From: Gemmatimonas groenlandica
GTDB lineage: Bacteria; Gemmatimonadota; Gemmatimonadetes; Gemmatimonadales; Gemmatimonadaceae
Direction of reading: 5' to 3'
DNA length: 64,000 nucleotides
NCBI RefSeq assembly: GCF_013004105.1
Contig: NZ_CP053085.1
Coordinates: 1,116,001-1,180,000, forward strand
The notes beneath the pieces are model-generated. The model was given only the letters and a program-made list of their open reading frames with translations, had not been told where the DNA came from and did not search any database. Positions 1 to 7,742 of this stretch are shown here, one piece after another (position 1 is the first letter of the stretch; each line of letters starts with the position of its first letter). The translations under genes and the position numbers were made by a program.

Positions 1-1112
1 CGGCGGCACCCGCGGATTCCACGGTGCCAAGTGTTGCTCTGGCCAAGGCGGGTGAGGGCACGTTGCCGCCCGCTCGCCCGTCGGGCTCGCTGTCGGCGCA
101 GACCGCCGGTAAGCGCAATGCTGCGGCCGGAGCTGGCGCTGCCAAGGGTCGGGCGCCCGCTGCCGCTGCCAAGGCGGCCGCCGTGGCGGCGATCGACACC
201 GTCACGAAGGCGACCATCGAGACGGATACATCGCGGGTGAATTTTCAGCCGCAGCATTCGAGCGAATTGATGATGTCGCGGAAGGGCACGCGCATCGGTC
301 TGGTCGATCTCGAGGCGCAGGAAGCGTCGCGCAAGAGCAGCGAAGTGGAGACGGTCTTTCACCGTGATCTCCCCGACGCCGCGGAAGCGGAACGCCGTAC
401 GCGCGCCGTGCTTCGTCCCAACACGCCCGCGCCCCGACAGGCCGAGTTCGACGCGGCACCGTTCATCGTGATGCAGTTGGAGCTGGCCAAGTCCGGTTCG
501 ATCCTCAAGCGCGTGGGCTCGCCGGGCAGTCTGGAAAGCGAATATCCGCAGCGGGCCATCAAGACGGACCAGATCGAAGTGCGACCGCCGGCCGGTGTCA
601 CCTACACGGTGGGGCAGCGCCTGGTGGCGGTCACGACGCCCGCCGCCGCTGACAAGCAGTCGATGATTGCTATTCCGACGGGCATCGTCGAGATCGTGCG
701 GGTGGAGGCCGGCAAGCCGGTGCTCGCCGTGCTGACGCGGCAGTCCGGTCGGGTTGAACAAGGCCAGCGGCTCCTGCCGTCGGCCGGTTCATCGGCCCCG
801 TGGCTGGTCGTGCAGAAGCTCGCTGAACCCGATGTAAAGACCAGCGTGCGCTGGATCGATCCGCACGAGCTGCAGCCCACGCTGCAGAGCTTCCTGATGC
901 TTGCGGCCGGGACGACGCAGGGCGTGAAAGCCGGCGACGAATTCGGGCTCTATCGCAGCGGCAGCAAGGAGCAGCCGTCGCAGGAGTCGCTGGTGGCGAC
1001 GGTGCGTGTGGTGCGCAGCGAATCGGGCGGCAGTGCGGCCGTGATCACGCGTCAGTATCAGTCCGACATCGGCGTCGGTCTCGCCGCCCGCCGAGTGGCC
1101 AAGGCGCCCTGA
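1..1112 (+). CDS. C-terminal part of an unidentified, probably cell-envelope protein (5' end outside window)
   Basis: The reading frame is open to the left edge of the window, so the true start lies upstream; the first in-window GTG at 24 is probably not the start. The visible part begins with an Ala/Pro/Lys-rich low-complexity stretch (about 60 residues) typical of a flexible linker. A folded region of about 290 residues follows, containing two similar beta-rich stretches, one around TYTVGQRLVAV and one around GVKAGDEFGLYR. Proteins with LysM peptidoglycan-binding modules often carry such a 'Vgdrl' type module, but no LysM repeat is visible here, so that link is only a guess. The frame ends about 190 bases before the epimerase gene, and I see no clear terminator in that gap. 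Confidence 0.55.
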   Translation, partial: AAPADSTVPSVALAKAGEGTLPPARPSGSLSAQTAGKRNAAAGAGAAKGRAPAAAAKAAAVAAIDTVTKATIETDTSRVNFQPQHSSELMMSRKGTRIGLVDLEAQEASRKSSEVETVFHRDLPDAAEAERRTRAVLRPNTPAPRQAEFDAAPFIVMQLELAKSGSILKRVGSPGSLESEYPQRAIKTDQIEVRPPAGVTYTVGQRLVAVTTPAAADKQSMIAIPTGIVEIVRVEAGKPVLAVLTRQSGRVEQGQRLLPSAGSSAPWLVVQKLAEPDVKTSVRWIDPHELQPTLQSFLMLAAGTTQGVKAGDEFGLYRSGSKEQPSQESLVATVRVVRSESGGSAAVITRQYQSDIGVGLAARRVAKAP

Positions 1113-1303
1113 CGCATGGCCTGATGTGACCGTGCGCGACGTGACCGGCGTCGCATCGTTCCCAACTCGATTCTGTACTCGCGCGCGCCGAGGCCCCCGT
1201 GGGCGTCGGCGCGTGTGTACATTGGGACATTGCGCGTCTCAGACAGCCCCTTGGCGAGACGCGACGACAGCGGATTTCCCCATCGGATGAGGAAACGAAC
1301 GGC

Positions 1304-2275
1304 ATGGCAAAGACGGTCGTGGTGACGGGTGGTGCAGGCTTTATCGGATCCCATGTCGCGGACAGGTTTCTGGCCGAAGGCTGGGAGGTCACCATCCTCG
1401 ACGACTTGTCGAGTGGACGTGAGGAGAACATCCCGTCGGCGGCGCGCTTCGTTCGCGGCGATATCACCACGCCCGAAGCGGCCGCGCTGATTCGTGATGG
1501 CAAGTTCGACGTGATGTGTCATCTTGCCGCGCAGATCGATGTGCGCCGCAGCGTGCTCGATCCCGTCTACGATGCCACGCGCAACATTCTCGGCACGCTG
1601 AACCTGATGGAAGCCGTCCGCGCGGGCGGTCATCCCACGCGCACCATTCTGTCGTCGACAGGAGGCGCGTTGTACGGCGATTTCGATCCGCCGCCGAGCG
1701 CCGAATCGAACAGCAAGGATCCCGAGGCGCCGTACGGCATCGCGAAGTTGTCGATCGAGTACTACCTCGCGTACTACGGGCGCGTACATGGACTCGACAA
1801 CGTCGCGCTACGCTACGGCAACGTGTATGGACCGCGGCAGGATCCGCATGGCGAAGCCGGTGTGGTGGCGATCTTCTGCAACCGCCTGCTTGATGGTCGC
1901 GCGTTGACAGTATTCGGCGACGGCGAGCAGACGCGTGACTACGTGTACGCCGGTGACGTGGCCGGGGCAAACTTCGCGGCGGCGACGGTGGATCTTCCAC
2001 CGCGTGGCCGTCTCGATGCCCGCGCCTTCAACATCGGCACGTCGATCGAAACGTCGGTGAACACGCTGGCGGAAACCCTGCGTGCCGTGTCGTCGGCGCA
2101 TTCGCCGATCGACTACGCTCCAGCTCGCGCTGGCGAGCTCGCGCGCTCCGCGCTGAACACCACGAAGGCGCAGGCGGTGCTGGGTTGGACGCCGAAGGTC
2201 ACGTTGCGCGAGGGCCTCGAGAACACCTATCGGTTCTTCGCCGATCGTCGTGCGCGACTGGAGACGCAGGCGTGA
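1304..2275 (+). CDS. galE: NAD-dependent epimerase, UDP-glucose 4-epimerase (GalE)-like
   Basis: Extended short-chain dehydrogenase of 323 residues that probably interconverts UDP-hexoses for cell-surface polysaccharide. The N-terminus has the NAD-binding glycine motif TGGAGFIGSHV (residues 8-18). The catalytic pair is Tyr144 and Lys148 in YGIAK, preceded by the SSTGG serine region. NVYGPRQDP and the later FGDGEQTRDYVY are typical of GalE/WbpP-like epimerases. ATG 1304 is preferred over in-frame upstream codons because it begins the Rossmann fold and follows a GAGGA ribosome-binding sequence. The stop overlaps the GTG of tolQ by four bases, so it is probably the first gene of the Tol-Pal operon. 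The exact sugar substrate cannot be read from sequence. Confidence 0.85.
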   Translation: MAKTVVVTGGAGFIGSHVADRFLAEGWEVTILDDLSSGREENIPSAARFVRGDITTPEAAALIRDGKFDVMCHLAAQIDVRRSVLDPVYDATRNILGTLNLMEAVRAGGHPTRTILSSTGGALYGDFDPPPSAESNSKDPEAPYGIAKLSIEYYLAYYGRVHGLDNVALRYGNVYGPRQDPHGEAGVVAIFCNRLLDGRALTVFGDGEQTRDYVYAGDVAGANFAAATVDLPPRGRLDARAFNIGTSIETSVNTLAETLRAVSSAHSPIDYAPARAGELARSALNTTKAQAVLGWTPKVTLREGLENTYRFFADRRARLETQA

Positions 2276-3012
2276 CGGCGGTGGTTGGACTCTTCGCGCT
2301 GCTGCAGCTGGCGAGCGAGAAGGAGGCGTTGCCGTCATCGATGCTGGGCATGCTGATCAACAGCGATCCTGTCACGAAGAGCGTCCTCGCGTTGTTGGTG
2401 GTGCTGTCGCTGATGTCATGGGCGATCATGTTCTCGAAGTGGCGCGGATTCAAGACGGCCGAGACCAACGGCCGGGCGTTTGTGGCCGACTTCGAGCGCG
2501 CACGCGGTATGGACGACGCGATGCTGTGCGCGCAGCGCGCCAAGCCGAGTGCGTTCACGGCCGTCTTCGCGCGCGCGGTGTCGTTCCTGAACGACACTAA
2601 GCCGGCGCTCGGCGCGACCAACGATCGCACGGCGCGCCTTTCCGGCTCTCAGGTGGAGGCACTTCGGCTGGTGCTCGACGCCGAGGGATCGAAGGCGCGT
2701 GAAGAGCTCGGGCAGTACATCCCGTGGTTGGCGACGGTCGGCAGCGTGAGTCCGCTGATCGGCCTGTTCGGAACAGTCCTGGGTGTGATCGAAGCGTTCG
2801 TCGGCATTGGGCAGAAAGGCTCGGGCAATATTCAAGCGGTGGCGCCGGGTATCGGTACCGCGCTAATGGCGACGGCGGCGGCCCTCGCGGTTGCGATTCC
2901 GGCGGCGTTCGCGTACAACGTGTTTGCGTCGCGCCTCAATCGCTTCGACGATGCGCTCGAAGGATTCGGCTCGGAGTTGATCGCGCTGATGGTGCGCGAA
3001 GGGCGGATCTGA
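2272..3012 (+). CDS. tolQ: TolQ, MotA/TolQ/ExbB proton channel subunit
   Basis: Inner-membrane subunit of the proton channel that energises the Tol-Pal system during outer-membrane constriction. The 246-residue protein has one hydrophobic segment near residues 35-57, a cytoplasmic stretch, and two more segments (from WLATVGSVSPLIGLFGTVLG and from GTALMATAAALAVAIPAAFA) with the Gly/Thr-rich pattern of the ExbB/TolQ family. GTG 2272 is chosen because it overlaps the epimerase stop (GTGA) and leaves a normal-length N-terminus. tolR follows two bases after the stop. It could be called ExbB by homology alone, but the tolR, tolB and pal neighbours make TolQ the better name. Confidence 0.92.
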   Translation: MTAVVGLFALLQLASEKEALPSSMLGMLINSDPVTKSVLALLVVLSLMSWAIMFSKWRGFKTAETNGRAFVADFERARGMDDAMLCAQRAKPSAFTAVFARAVSFLNDTKPALGATNDRTARLSGSQVEALRLVLDAEGSKAREELGQYIPWLATVGSVSPLIGLFGTVLGVIEAFVGIGQKGSGNIQAVAPGIGTALMATAAALAVAIPAAFAYNVFASRLNRFDDALEGFGSELIALMVREGRI

Positions 3013-3014
3013 GG

Positions 3015-3428
3015 ATGCGTCGCGGGCGTCGTCGAGAGCGCGCTGGCGTGAATGCCGAGATCAACGTGGTGTCGCTGATCGACGTGATGATGCTGTTGAT
3101 GATCATCTTCATGATCACTGCACCGATCATGCAAGGCGGCGTGGATATCGCACTGCCGACGGCGGATGTCGCGCCGCTCGAACCGAAGAACGGACTCGTG
3201 ATCACGGTCGATCGGCGCGGGCAGATCTTCATCGACGAGACCAAGCTCTCGTTCGACGAGTTCGCGGGAAGCATCAAGGCCTTGTCGGACAAGAAGGGCG
3301 GCGGTGGCGTGTATCTCCGCGCCGACGAAGCCGTGCCGTACGGGACCGTGGTGCGCATCGTCGCCGCCATGAAGGCCAAGGGCATCACGGATGTCGGGCT
3401 CGTCGCTGAACCGGACGGCGATCGGTGA
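3015..3428 (+). CDS. tolR: TolR, ExbD/TolR family
   Basis: Partner of TolQ, anchored by one transmembrane helix with a periplasmic domain. The 137-residue protein starts with a strongly basic cytoplasmic tail, then INVVSLIDVMMLLMIIFMI. The essential membrane aspartate is Asp23, the same position as the proton-carrying aspartate of Escherichia coli TolR. The rest forms the small periplasmic ExbD-like domain. ATG 3015 lies two bases after the tolQ stop. The stop overlaps the GTG of the next gene by four bases, so the three genes are probably translationally coupled. Confidence 0.92.
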   Translation: MRRGRRRERAGVNAEINVVSLIDVMMLLMIIFMITAPIMQGGVDIALPTADVAPLEPKNGLVITVDRRGQIFIDETKLSFDEFAGSIKALSDKKGGGGVYLRADEAVPYGTVVRIVAAMKAKGITDVGLVAEPDGDR

Positions 3429-4174
3429 GTCTGTCGCGCGCGGCGACTGGGCCGACGGCGCTCGGCCGCGGCATCGCGTTCTCCGCGGTGGTGCACCTCG
3501 CGCTCGTGGCGGCGGCCATCTGGTGGGGCACGCGTGCCGAGGCGCCGCGTCCGCCGGTGTACCGCGTAGAGTTGGTGGGGGCACCGCCGGGACCGCGACA
3601 AGCCGGTGTGGTGACTCCCGCCGCGCAGCCGTCGGCGCAGGCCCCGGATATCGCTGGCGCCGAGCGTGTGCCGGAAGAGAAGGTGATCCCGAAGCCCTCG
3701 ACCGCGAAAAAGGTGCTGCCGTCGCCCAAGGCGACACCCTCGACCTCGCGCACGAAGAAAGCGGGTTCGAAGACCGCATCGCCGACGGCGTCGAAAGCCA
3801 CGGCGGCACCCAAGGCTGGTGCTGGCGCGCAGGGCGGAAAAGGGGCGGATGTCGCGAACCTGAGCATTCGCGGGATCGACTTTCCGTATCCCGGGTACCT
3901 GCAGAATATCGTCCGGCAAATCACGTTGAACTGGACGCCGCGCCGTGTGTCCGCATCGTTGGTGTCGGAGGTGAAATTCACCATCCGTCGCGACGGCTCC
4001 GTGATCGCCATCGAAGTCGTGAAGGGATCGGCGGATCGTATCTACGATCTCGATGCGATGGGTGCGGTTGAAGCGGTTGGTTCCACGCGCGGATTCGGCC
4101 CGCTTCCTCAGGGATGGACGGACGACGTGCTGATCGTGTACTTCACGTTTGACTATGCCTTGCGACCCAACTGA
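3425..4174 (+). CDS. tolA: TolA/TonB-like energy transducer
   Basis: Periplasm-spanning energy transducer of 249 residues. One membrane anchor lies near residues 14-36 (ALGRGIAFSAVVHLALVAAA). An Ala/Pro/Lys/Ser-rich linker follows to about residue 140, then a TonB-C-like domain (RGIDFPYPGYLQNIVRQI, later VKFTIRRDGSVIAIEVVKGS). By position between tolR and tolB it takes the TolA role. By sequence the C-terminus looks more like the TonB family, and the linker is much shorter and less helical than E. coli TolA. It may therefore serve both Tol-Pal and TonB-dependent transport. GTG 3425 overlaps the tolR stop. Confidence 0.85.
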   Translation: MSLSRAATGPTALGRGIAFSAVVHLALVAAAIWWGTRAEAPRPPVYRVELVGAPPGPRQAGVVTPAAQPSAQAPDIAGAERVPEEKVIPKPSTAKKVLPSPKATPSTSRTKKAGSKTASPTASKATAAPKAGAGAQGGKGADVANLSIRGIDFPYPGYLQNIVRQITLNWTPRRVSASLVSEVKFTIRRDGSVIAIEVVKGSADRIYDLDAMGAVEAVGSTRGFGPLPQGWTDDVLIVYFTFDYALRPN

Positions 4175-4187
4175 CCGCATACTCCAG

Positions 4188-5492
4188 ATGATGTCCCACT
4201 CCGTGTTGACTCGGGTGTTGCCCTCGCTCGCCGGCCTGCTGCTGGTCGTGGGCACCGCCTTGCCGTCGCGCGTCGCCGCGCAGGCGCAGCCGCCCGGCGT
4301 GAGCCTCAGCACGCGCTACGTGGCGGGGCAGAAAACGGCGCTGATGGTGCTGCCGGTGAAGGGCGTGAACGGCGACTCGGTGTCGACGATCCTGTCGCGG
4401 GATTTCGACTACAGCGATCGCTTCAACGTGGTGTCCACGTCGAGCGCGCCGGTGGTGAATGGACCGCCCAACTACGCGTTGTTTGCCAAGCTCGGCGTGG
4501 ACGGTATCGTGCAGCCCACGCTGCTCCCGTCTGGCTGGGTGCGTATCGCGCTACACGACGTGTCAAAGAAGGCCGTCGTGAACAGCAAGGATTTTCCGCT
4601 GCCGTCGTCGGCCCTCTCTCCGGCGTGGCGCTCGGCCATGCACGGGGTGTCCGACGCGATCGAGGAGTGGATCACCGGCCAGCGCGGCATCGCGCAGACG
4701 CGCATCGCCTTCACACGGGGCGGCCGCGTGTGGATAGTTGACAGTGATCGTGCAAATGTGATCCCGGCGACGCCGAGCGGTATGTCGCCGCAGTGGCTGC
4801 CCGGTGGACGCGGGCTCGTGTACAGTGTGCTCGACGGCGTCCGCAATCCGATCATGATGACAGATCTCAGCACCGGCTCGCAGCGCACGTTGGCGTCGTC
4901 GGCGGGCATCGAGCACAGTTCGCCGTCGGTGTCGCCGGACGGTCGCACGGTGGTGTATGCGCGGGGCTCGGACACGGGTACCGATCTGTACGCCATGCCG
5001 ATCGAGGGGGGCGCGCCGCGTCGCATCACGGTGGGGCGCGGACGGGCGAGCACGCAGCCGACTTTCAGTCCTGACGGGCAGCGAATTGCCTTCATGTCCG
5101 ATCGCTCGGGGCACCCGGAAGTGTATATTAGCGATCTGGATGGAACGAACGCGGAGTTGCTCACGGCGGCGGCGTTCGGCGATCGCGACTATCGTGCGGG
5201 GCCGGATTGGTCTCCCGATGGGCGGCTCGTCGCGTTTCAATCGCGAAACGGCGGCACCTTCCAGATCATGACCATCAATTTGCGCGATCAGACCGTGAAG
5301 GTCGTGACGAACGATGGCCGGAATGACGACCCGTCGTGGGCACCGGATTCCCGGCACGTCGTGTTTTCGTCGACACGGAGCGGAACGCGCCAATTGTGGA
5401 TCGTGGATATCGAAACCGGACGATCACGCCAGCTCACTTTCGGGTCTGAGGCGCGATTGTCGGCGTGGTCCCCGCGCTTGTCGCCGCAGTAA
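4188..5492 (+). CDS. tolB: TolB, periplasmic beta-propeller of the Tol-Pal system
   Basis: About 434 residues with a signal peptide (SVLTRVLPSLAGLLLVVGTA, cleavage likely near RVAAQA). The small N-terminal alpha/beta domain contains the D-S-D-R-F pattern seen in TolB. A six-bladed propeller made of PD40/WD40-like repeats follows; SPDGRTVVYARG, SPDGQRIAFMSD, SPDGRLVAFQSR and APDSRHVVFSST mark successive blades. TolB binds Pal and links the inner-membrane motor to the outer membrane. ATG 4188 or the adjacent 4191 is chosen. An upstream ATG at 4149 would overlap tolA and put charged residues before the signal peptide. Confidence 0.93.
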   Translation: MMSHSVLTRVLPSLAGLLLVVGTALPSRVAAQAQPPGVSLSTRYVAGQKTALMVLPVKGVNGDSVSTILSRDFDYSDRFNVVSTSSAPVVNGPPNYALFAKLGVDGIVQPTLLPSGWVRIALHDVSKKAVVNSKDFPLPSSALSPAWRSAMHGVSDAIEEWITGQRGIAQTRIAFTRGGRVWIVDSDRANVIPATPSGMSPQWLPGGRGLVYSVLDGVRNPIMMTDLSTGSQRTLASSAGIEHSSPSVSPDGRTVVYARGSDTGTDLYAMPIEGGAPRRITVGRGRASTQPTFSPDGQRIAFMSDRSGHPEVYISDLDGTNAELLTAAAFGDRDYRAGPDWSPDGRLVAFQSRNGGTFQIMTINLRDQTVKVVTNDGRNDDPSWAPDSRHVVFSSTRSGTRQLWIVDIETGRSRQLTFGSEARLSAWSPRLSPQ

Positions 5493-5531
5493 TCACCACC
5501 CTTTTCACTTTACCCCTCGGAGTTTTCCGAC

Positions 5532-6092
5532 ATGATGCGTTTGTCTCGTCTGACCCTGGTGTTGGCCTCCACCACGCTCGTGCTGGGTGCCTGCCGCAAG
5601 AAGCCGGTGGTCGCCCCGCAGACCGAGACGGCCCCCGTTTCGCAGCAACCGCAGCCGACGCGGCCGACGAATACCACTCCCGCCGCACGCGACACGATGG
5701 AAGAGTATCGCACGAAGCTGGCGGCCACGCGGGCGCGCCTGCTCGAGACGATCTACTTCGAGTATGACGCCGACGAGCTGCGCGACGACGCGAAGGCCAA
5801 CCTGGACTCCAAGATCACGGTGCTCAACGCGAATTCGGCAGTGAAGATCCGCATTGCGGGACACTGCGACGAGCGCGGCAGCGACGAGTACAACATCGCC
5901 CTGGGCCGTCGTCGGGCCGAAGCGGCGAAGCGTTACCTGACCGATCGCGGCATCGATGCATCACGTATCGAAACGGCGTCGTTCGGTCGCGAGCGTCCGG
6001 CGGTGCAGGGGACGACGGAAGAGGCGTGGTCGCGCAACCGTCGTGACGAGTTCGAGATCATCGCCGGCGGCGATCAGCTGCGCGCCCAGTGA
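5532..6092 (+). CDS. pal: Pal, peptidoglycan-associated lipoprotein
   Basis: Outer-membrane lipoprotein of 186 residues. A signal peptide ends in lipobox LGAC with the lipidated Cys21. A Pro/Thr-rich linker runs to about residue 60, followed by an OmpA-type peptidoglycan-binding domain. The ligand-binding pattern HCDERGSDEYNIALGRRRAE contains the Asp and Arg that hold diaminopimelate in this family. It is 39 bases downstream of tolB and overlaps cpoB by four bases. Together with tolQRAB it completes the Tol-Pal machine. Confidence 0.95.
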   Translation: MMRLSRLTLVLASTTLVLGACRKKPVVAPQTETAPVSQQPQPTRPTNTTPAARDTMEEYRTKLAATRARLLETIYFEYDADELRDDAKANLDSKITVLNANSAVKIRIAGHCDERGSDEYNIALGRRRAEAAKRYLTDRGIDASRIETASFGRERPAVQGTTEEAWSRNRRDEFEIIAGGDQLRAQ

Positions 6093-6952
6093 TAGCCGCC
6101 GCCGCACTCGGACTTCGGCACACGCTGCGCTCCCGGGTGTGGCGGCTTGTGCCTCTCGTGGCGCTCGTCGCCACGGGAGGATGCTTCGCCACCCGCGGGG
6201 ATGTGCGGATCGTGCAGAGCGACATCTCGTCGCTGCGCGCGGAGATCCTCAAGAATCAGCTGGAACAGCGCGACGCACTGACGCAAACCATGCGGATGCT
6301 GCAAGTCGCCAGTGACTCGTTGACCAAGGTGAGCGCGCGCACCGTCAGCATTCAGGGTGACCTTCGCGGTGAGATGCGCGCGATTCGCGAACAGATGCTC
6401 CAGGTGCAGACGTTGCTCGGGCAGAGTCAGGCGACGATCGCCCGGCTTCGCTCGGAGATCGAATCGCGCAGTTCGGCGCCGGTGGCCGTGCCGCCCGCCG
6501 GAACAGTGCCGCCGGTTACTCCGCCCACGATTGGGCGTACACCGGCGCCGGCGGCGGACACTGCGGCCGCCCGCGCCCCCGGCCCGAACCAGCTCTACAC
6601 CGACGGTCGCGATCAGCTCACGCGCGGCAGCAGTGCGACTGCGCGCATTTACTTCCAGGAACTGCTTACGAACTTTCCGACCTCGGACTACGCGCCCGAC
6701 GCGCAGTTCTGGATAGCCGAGTCGTTCGCGAAGGAAAAGAATCTGCCGGCCGCTGACGCCGCCTATGCCGCGGTGGTGAGTGCCCATCCGACGTCGGCGA
6801 AGGCGCCGACCGCGCTCTACAAGCGAGCTCAGCTGGTATTGCAGCAGGGAAATACCCCGCAGGCCAAGCAGCTGCTCGAGCAGGTGATCGCGCGCTATCC
6901 GCGCAGCGATGAGGCCGAGCTCGCGGCCGAACAACTCAAGACGCTGCGCTGA
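6089..6952 (+). CDS. cpoB: CpoB/YbgF-like Tol-Pal coordination protein
   Basis: Probable periplasmic protein of 287 residues. A hydrophobic signal (VWRLVPLVALVATGGC) ends in a cysteine and may be a lipoprotein signal, although the -3 residue is Thr rather than the usual Leu. A coiled-coil-rich N-terminal half follows (residues about 40-130, heptads with LRAEILKNQLEQRDAL), then a Pro/Ala linker and a C-terminal TPR domain (residues about 165-285: YTDGRDQLTRGSSATARIYF, then TALYKRAQLVLQQG). This architecture and its place after pal match CpoB, which coordinates wall synthesis with outer-membrane constriction. GTG 6089 overlaps the pal stop. Confidence 0.85.
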   Translation: MIAAAALGLRHTLRSRVWRLVPLVALVATGGCFATRGDVRIVQSDISSLRAEILKNQLEQRDALTQTMRMLQVASDSLTKVSARTVSIQGDLRGEMRAIREQMLQVQTLLGQSQATIARLRSEIESRSSAPVAVPPAGTVPPVTPPTIGRTPAPAADTAAARAPGPNQLYTDGRDQLTRGSSATARIYFQELLTNFPTSDYAPDAQFWIAESFAKEKNLPAADAAYAAVVSAHPTSAKAPTALYKRAQLVLQQGNTPQAKQLLEQVIARYPRSDEAELAAEQLKTLR

Positions 6953-6977
6953 CGGCGCGACCAGGACGACTTCGCTG

Positions 6978-7742
6978 ATGTCCAGCAGTAACAGTGTGGA
7001 AATGCCGTTCCTCGATCACCTCGAGGAACTGCGCTGGCGGCTTTTCAAATGTGCCGTAGCCATCGCCATCGGCGTTGGCGTCGCCTTCGCGCTGTTGTAT
7101 ACCAAGCAGGTCGACATCATCGCCTTCCTGTCGCTGCCGATCCAGCCGTATCTGAAGCAGCCGCTCATGGTGACCCACGTGAGCGACCTCTTCGACATCG
7201 TGATGGACGCCTCGATTACCCTGGGGCTGATCGCCGCGTCGCCCGTGCTGGCCTGGCAACTCTGGGGATTCCTCTCGCCCGCACTATACGGCCACGAAAA
7301 GAAAGCCGTGATCCCGGCGCTGATCGGGGCCGCCGTGCTCTTTCTGGCCGGCATGGCGCTCTCGTTCTTCTATGTGCTGCCGGTGACGCTGAGCTTCTTC
7401 ATGAGCTTCCAGAGCGGGTCCGTGCAGATCATGCAGACGGTCGATCAGTACGTCAGCTTCGTGATCTCCATGTGCCTGGCGTTCGGCGCCATTTTTGAAC
7501 TGCCGATCGTGATCGCGCTGTTGTCGGCCATGGGCATCGTGCAGCCGCAGTACCTCTCCAAGTTTCGGCGCCACGCGTTCCTGGGATGCATCGTCGCGGC
7601 TGCGCTCATCACGCCGGGCAGTGATCCGACGTCCTTGATCGCGCTCACGATCCCGCTGTACATGCTGTACGAAGTGTCGATCACGGTGTCGAAATTCATC
7701 AGCCGTCGTCGCGAGCGGCGGATCGCTGCCGGGGACGAGTGA
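6978..7742 (+). CDS. tatC: TatC, Sec-independent protein translocase subunit
   Basis: Membrane receptor of the twin-arginine export pathway, 254 residues with six predicted membrane segments. It opens with the family signature FLDHLEELRWRL (residues 10-21) and carries SPVLAWQLWGFLSPAL and a conserved Pro/Glu region (AFGAIFELPIVIALL). ATG 6978 is the first start that begins just before the signature. It follows cpoB by 25 bases and overlaps lptD by four. Its small partner tatA is about 13 kb downstream (20455-20709) and no tatB is visible, so the system may run on TatA and TatC alone. Confidence 0.95.
   Translation: MSSSNSVEMPFLDHLEELRWRLFKCAVAIAIGVGVAFALLYTKQVDIIAFLSLPIQPYLKQPLMVTHVSDLFDIVMDASITLGLIAASPVLAWQLWGFLSPALYGHEKKAVIPALIGAAVLFLAGMALSFFYVLPVTLSFFMSFQSGSVQIMQTVDQYVSFVISMCLAFGAIFELPIVIALLSAMGIVQPQYLSKFRRHAFLGCIVAAALITPGSDPTSLIALTIPLYMLYEVSITVSKFISRRRERRIAAGDE

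Noticed and set aside
2936-4312. Long minus-strand open frame of 458 codons opposite tolR-tolA
   Set aside because: It runs antisense to clear tolR and tolA genes, has Arg/His-rich low-quality sequence and no recognisable domain. Such frames are common in very GC-rich DNA.
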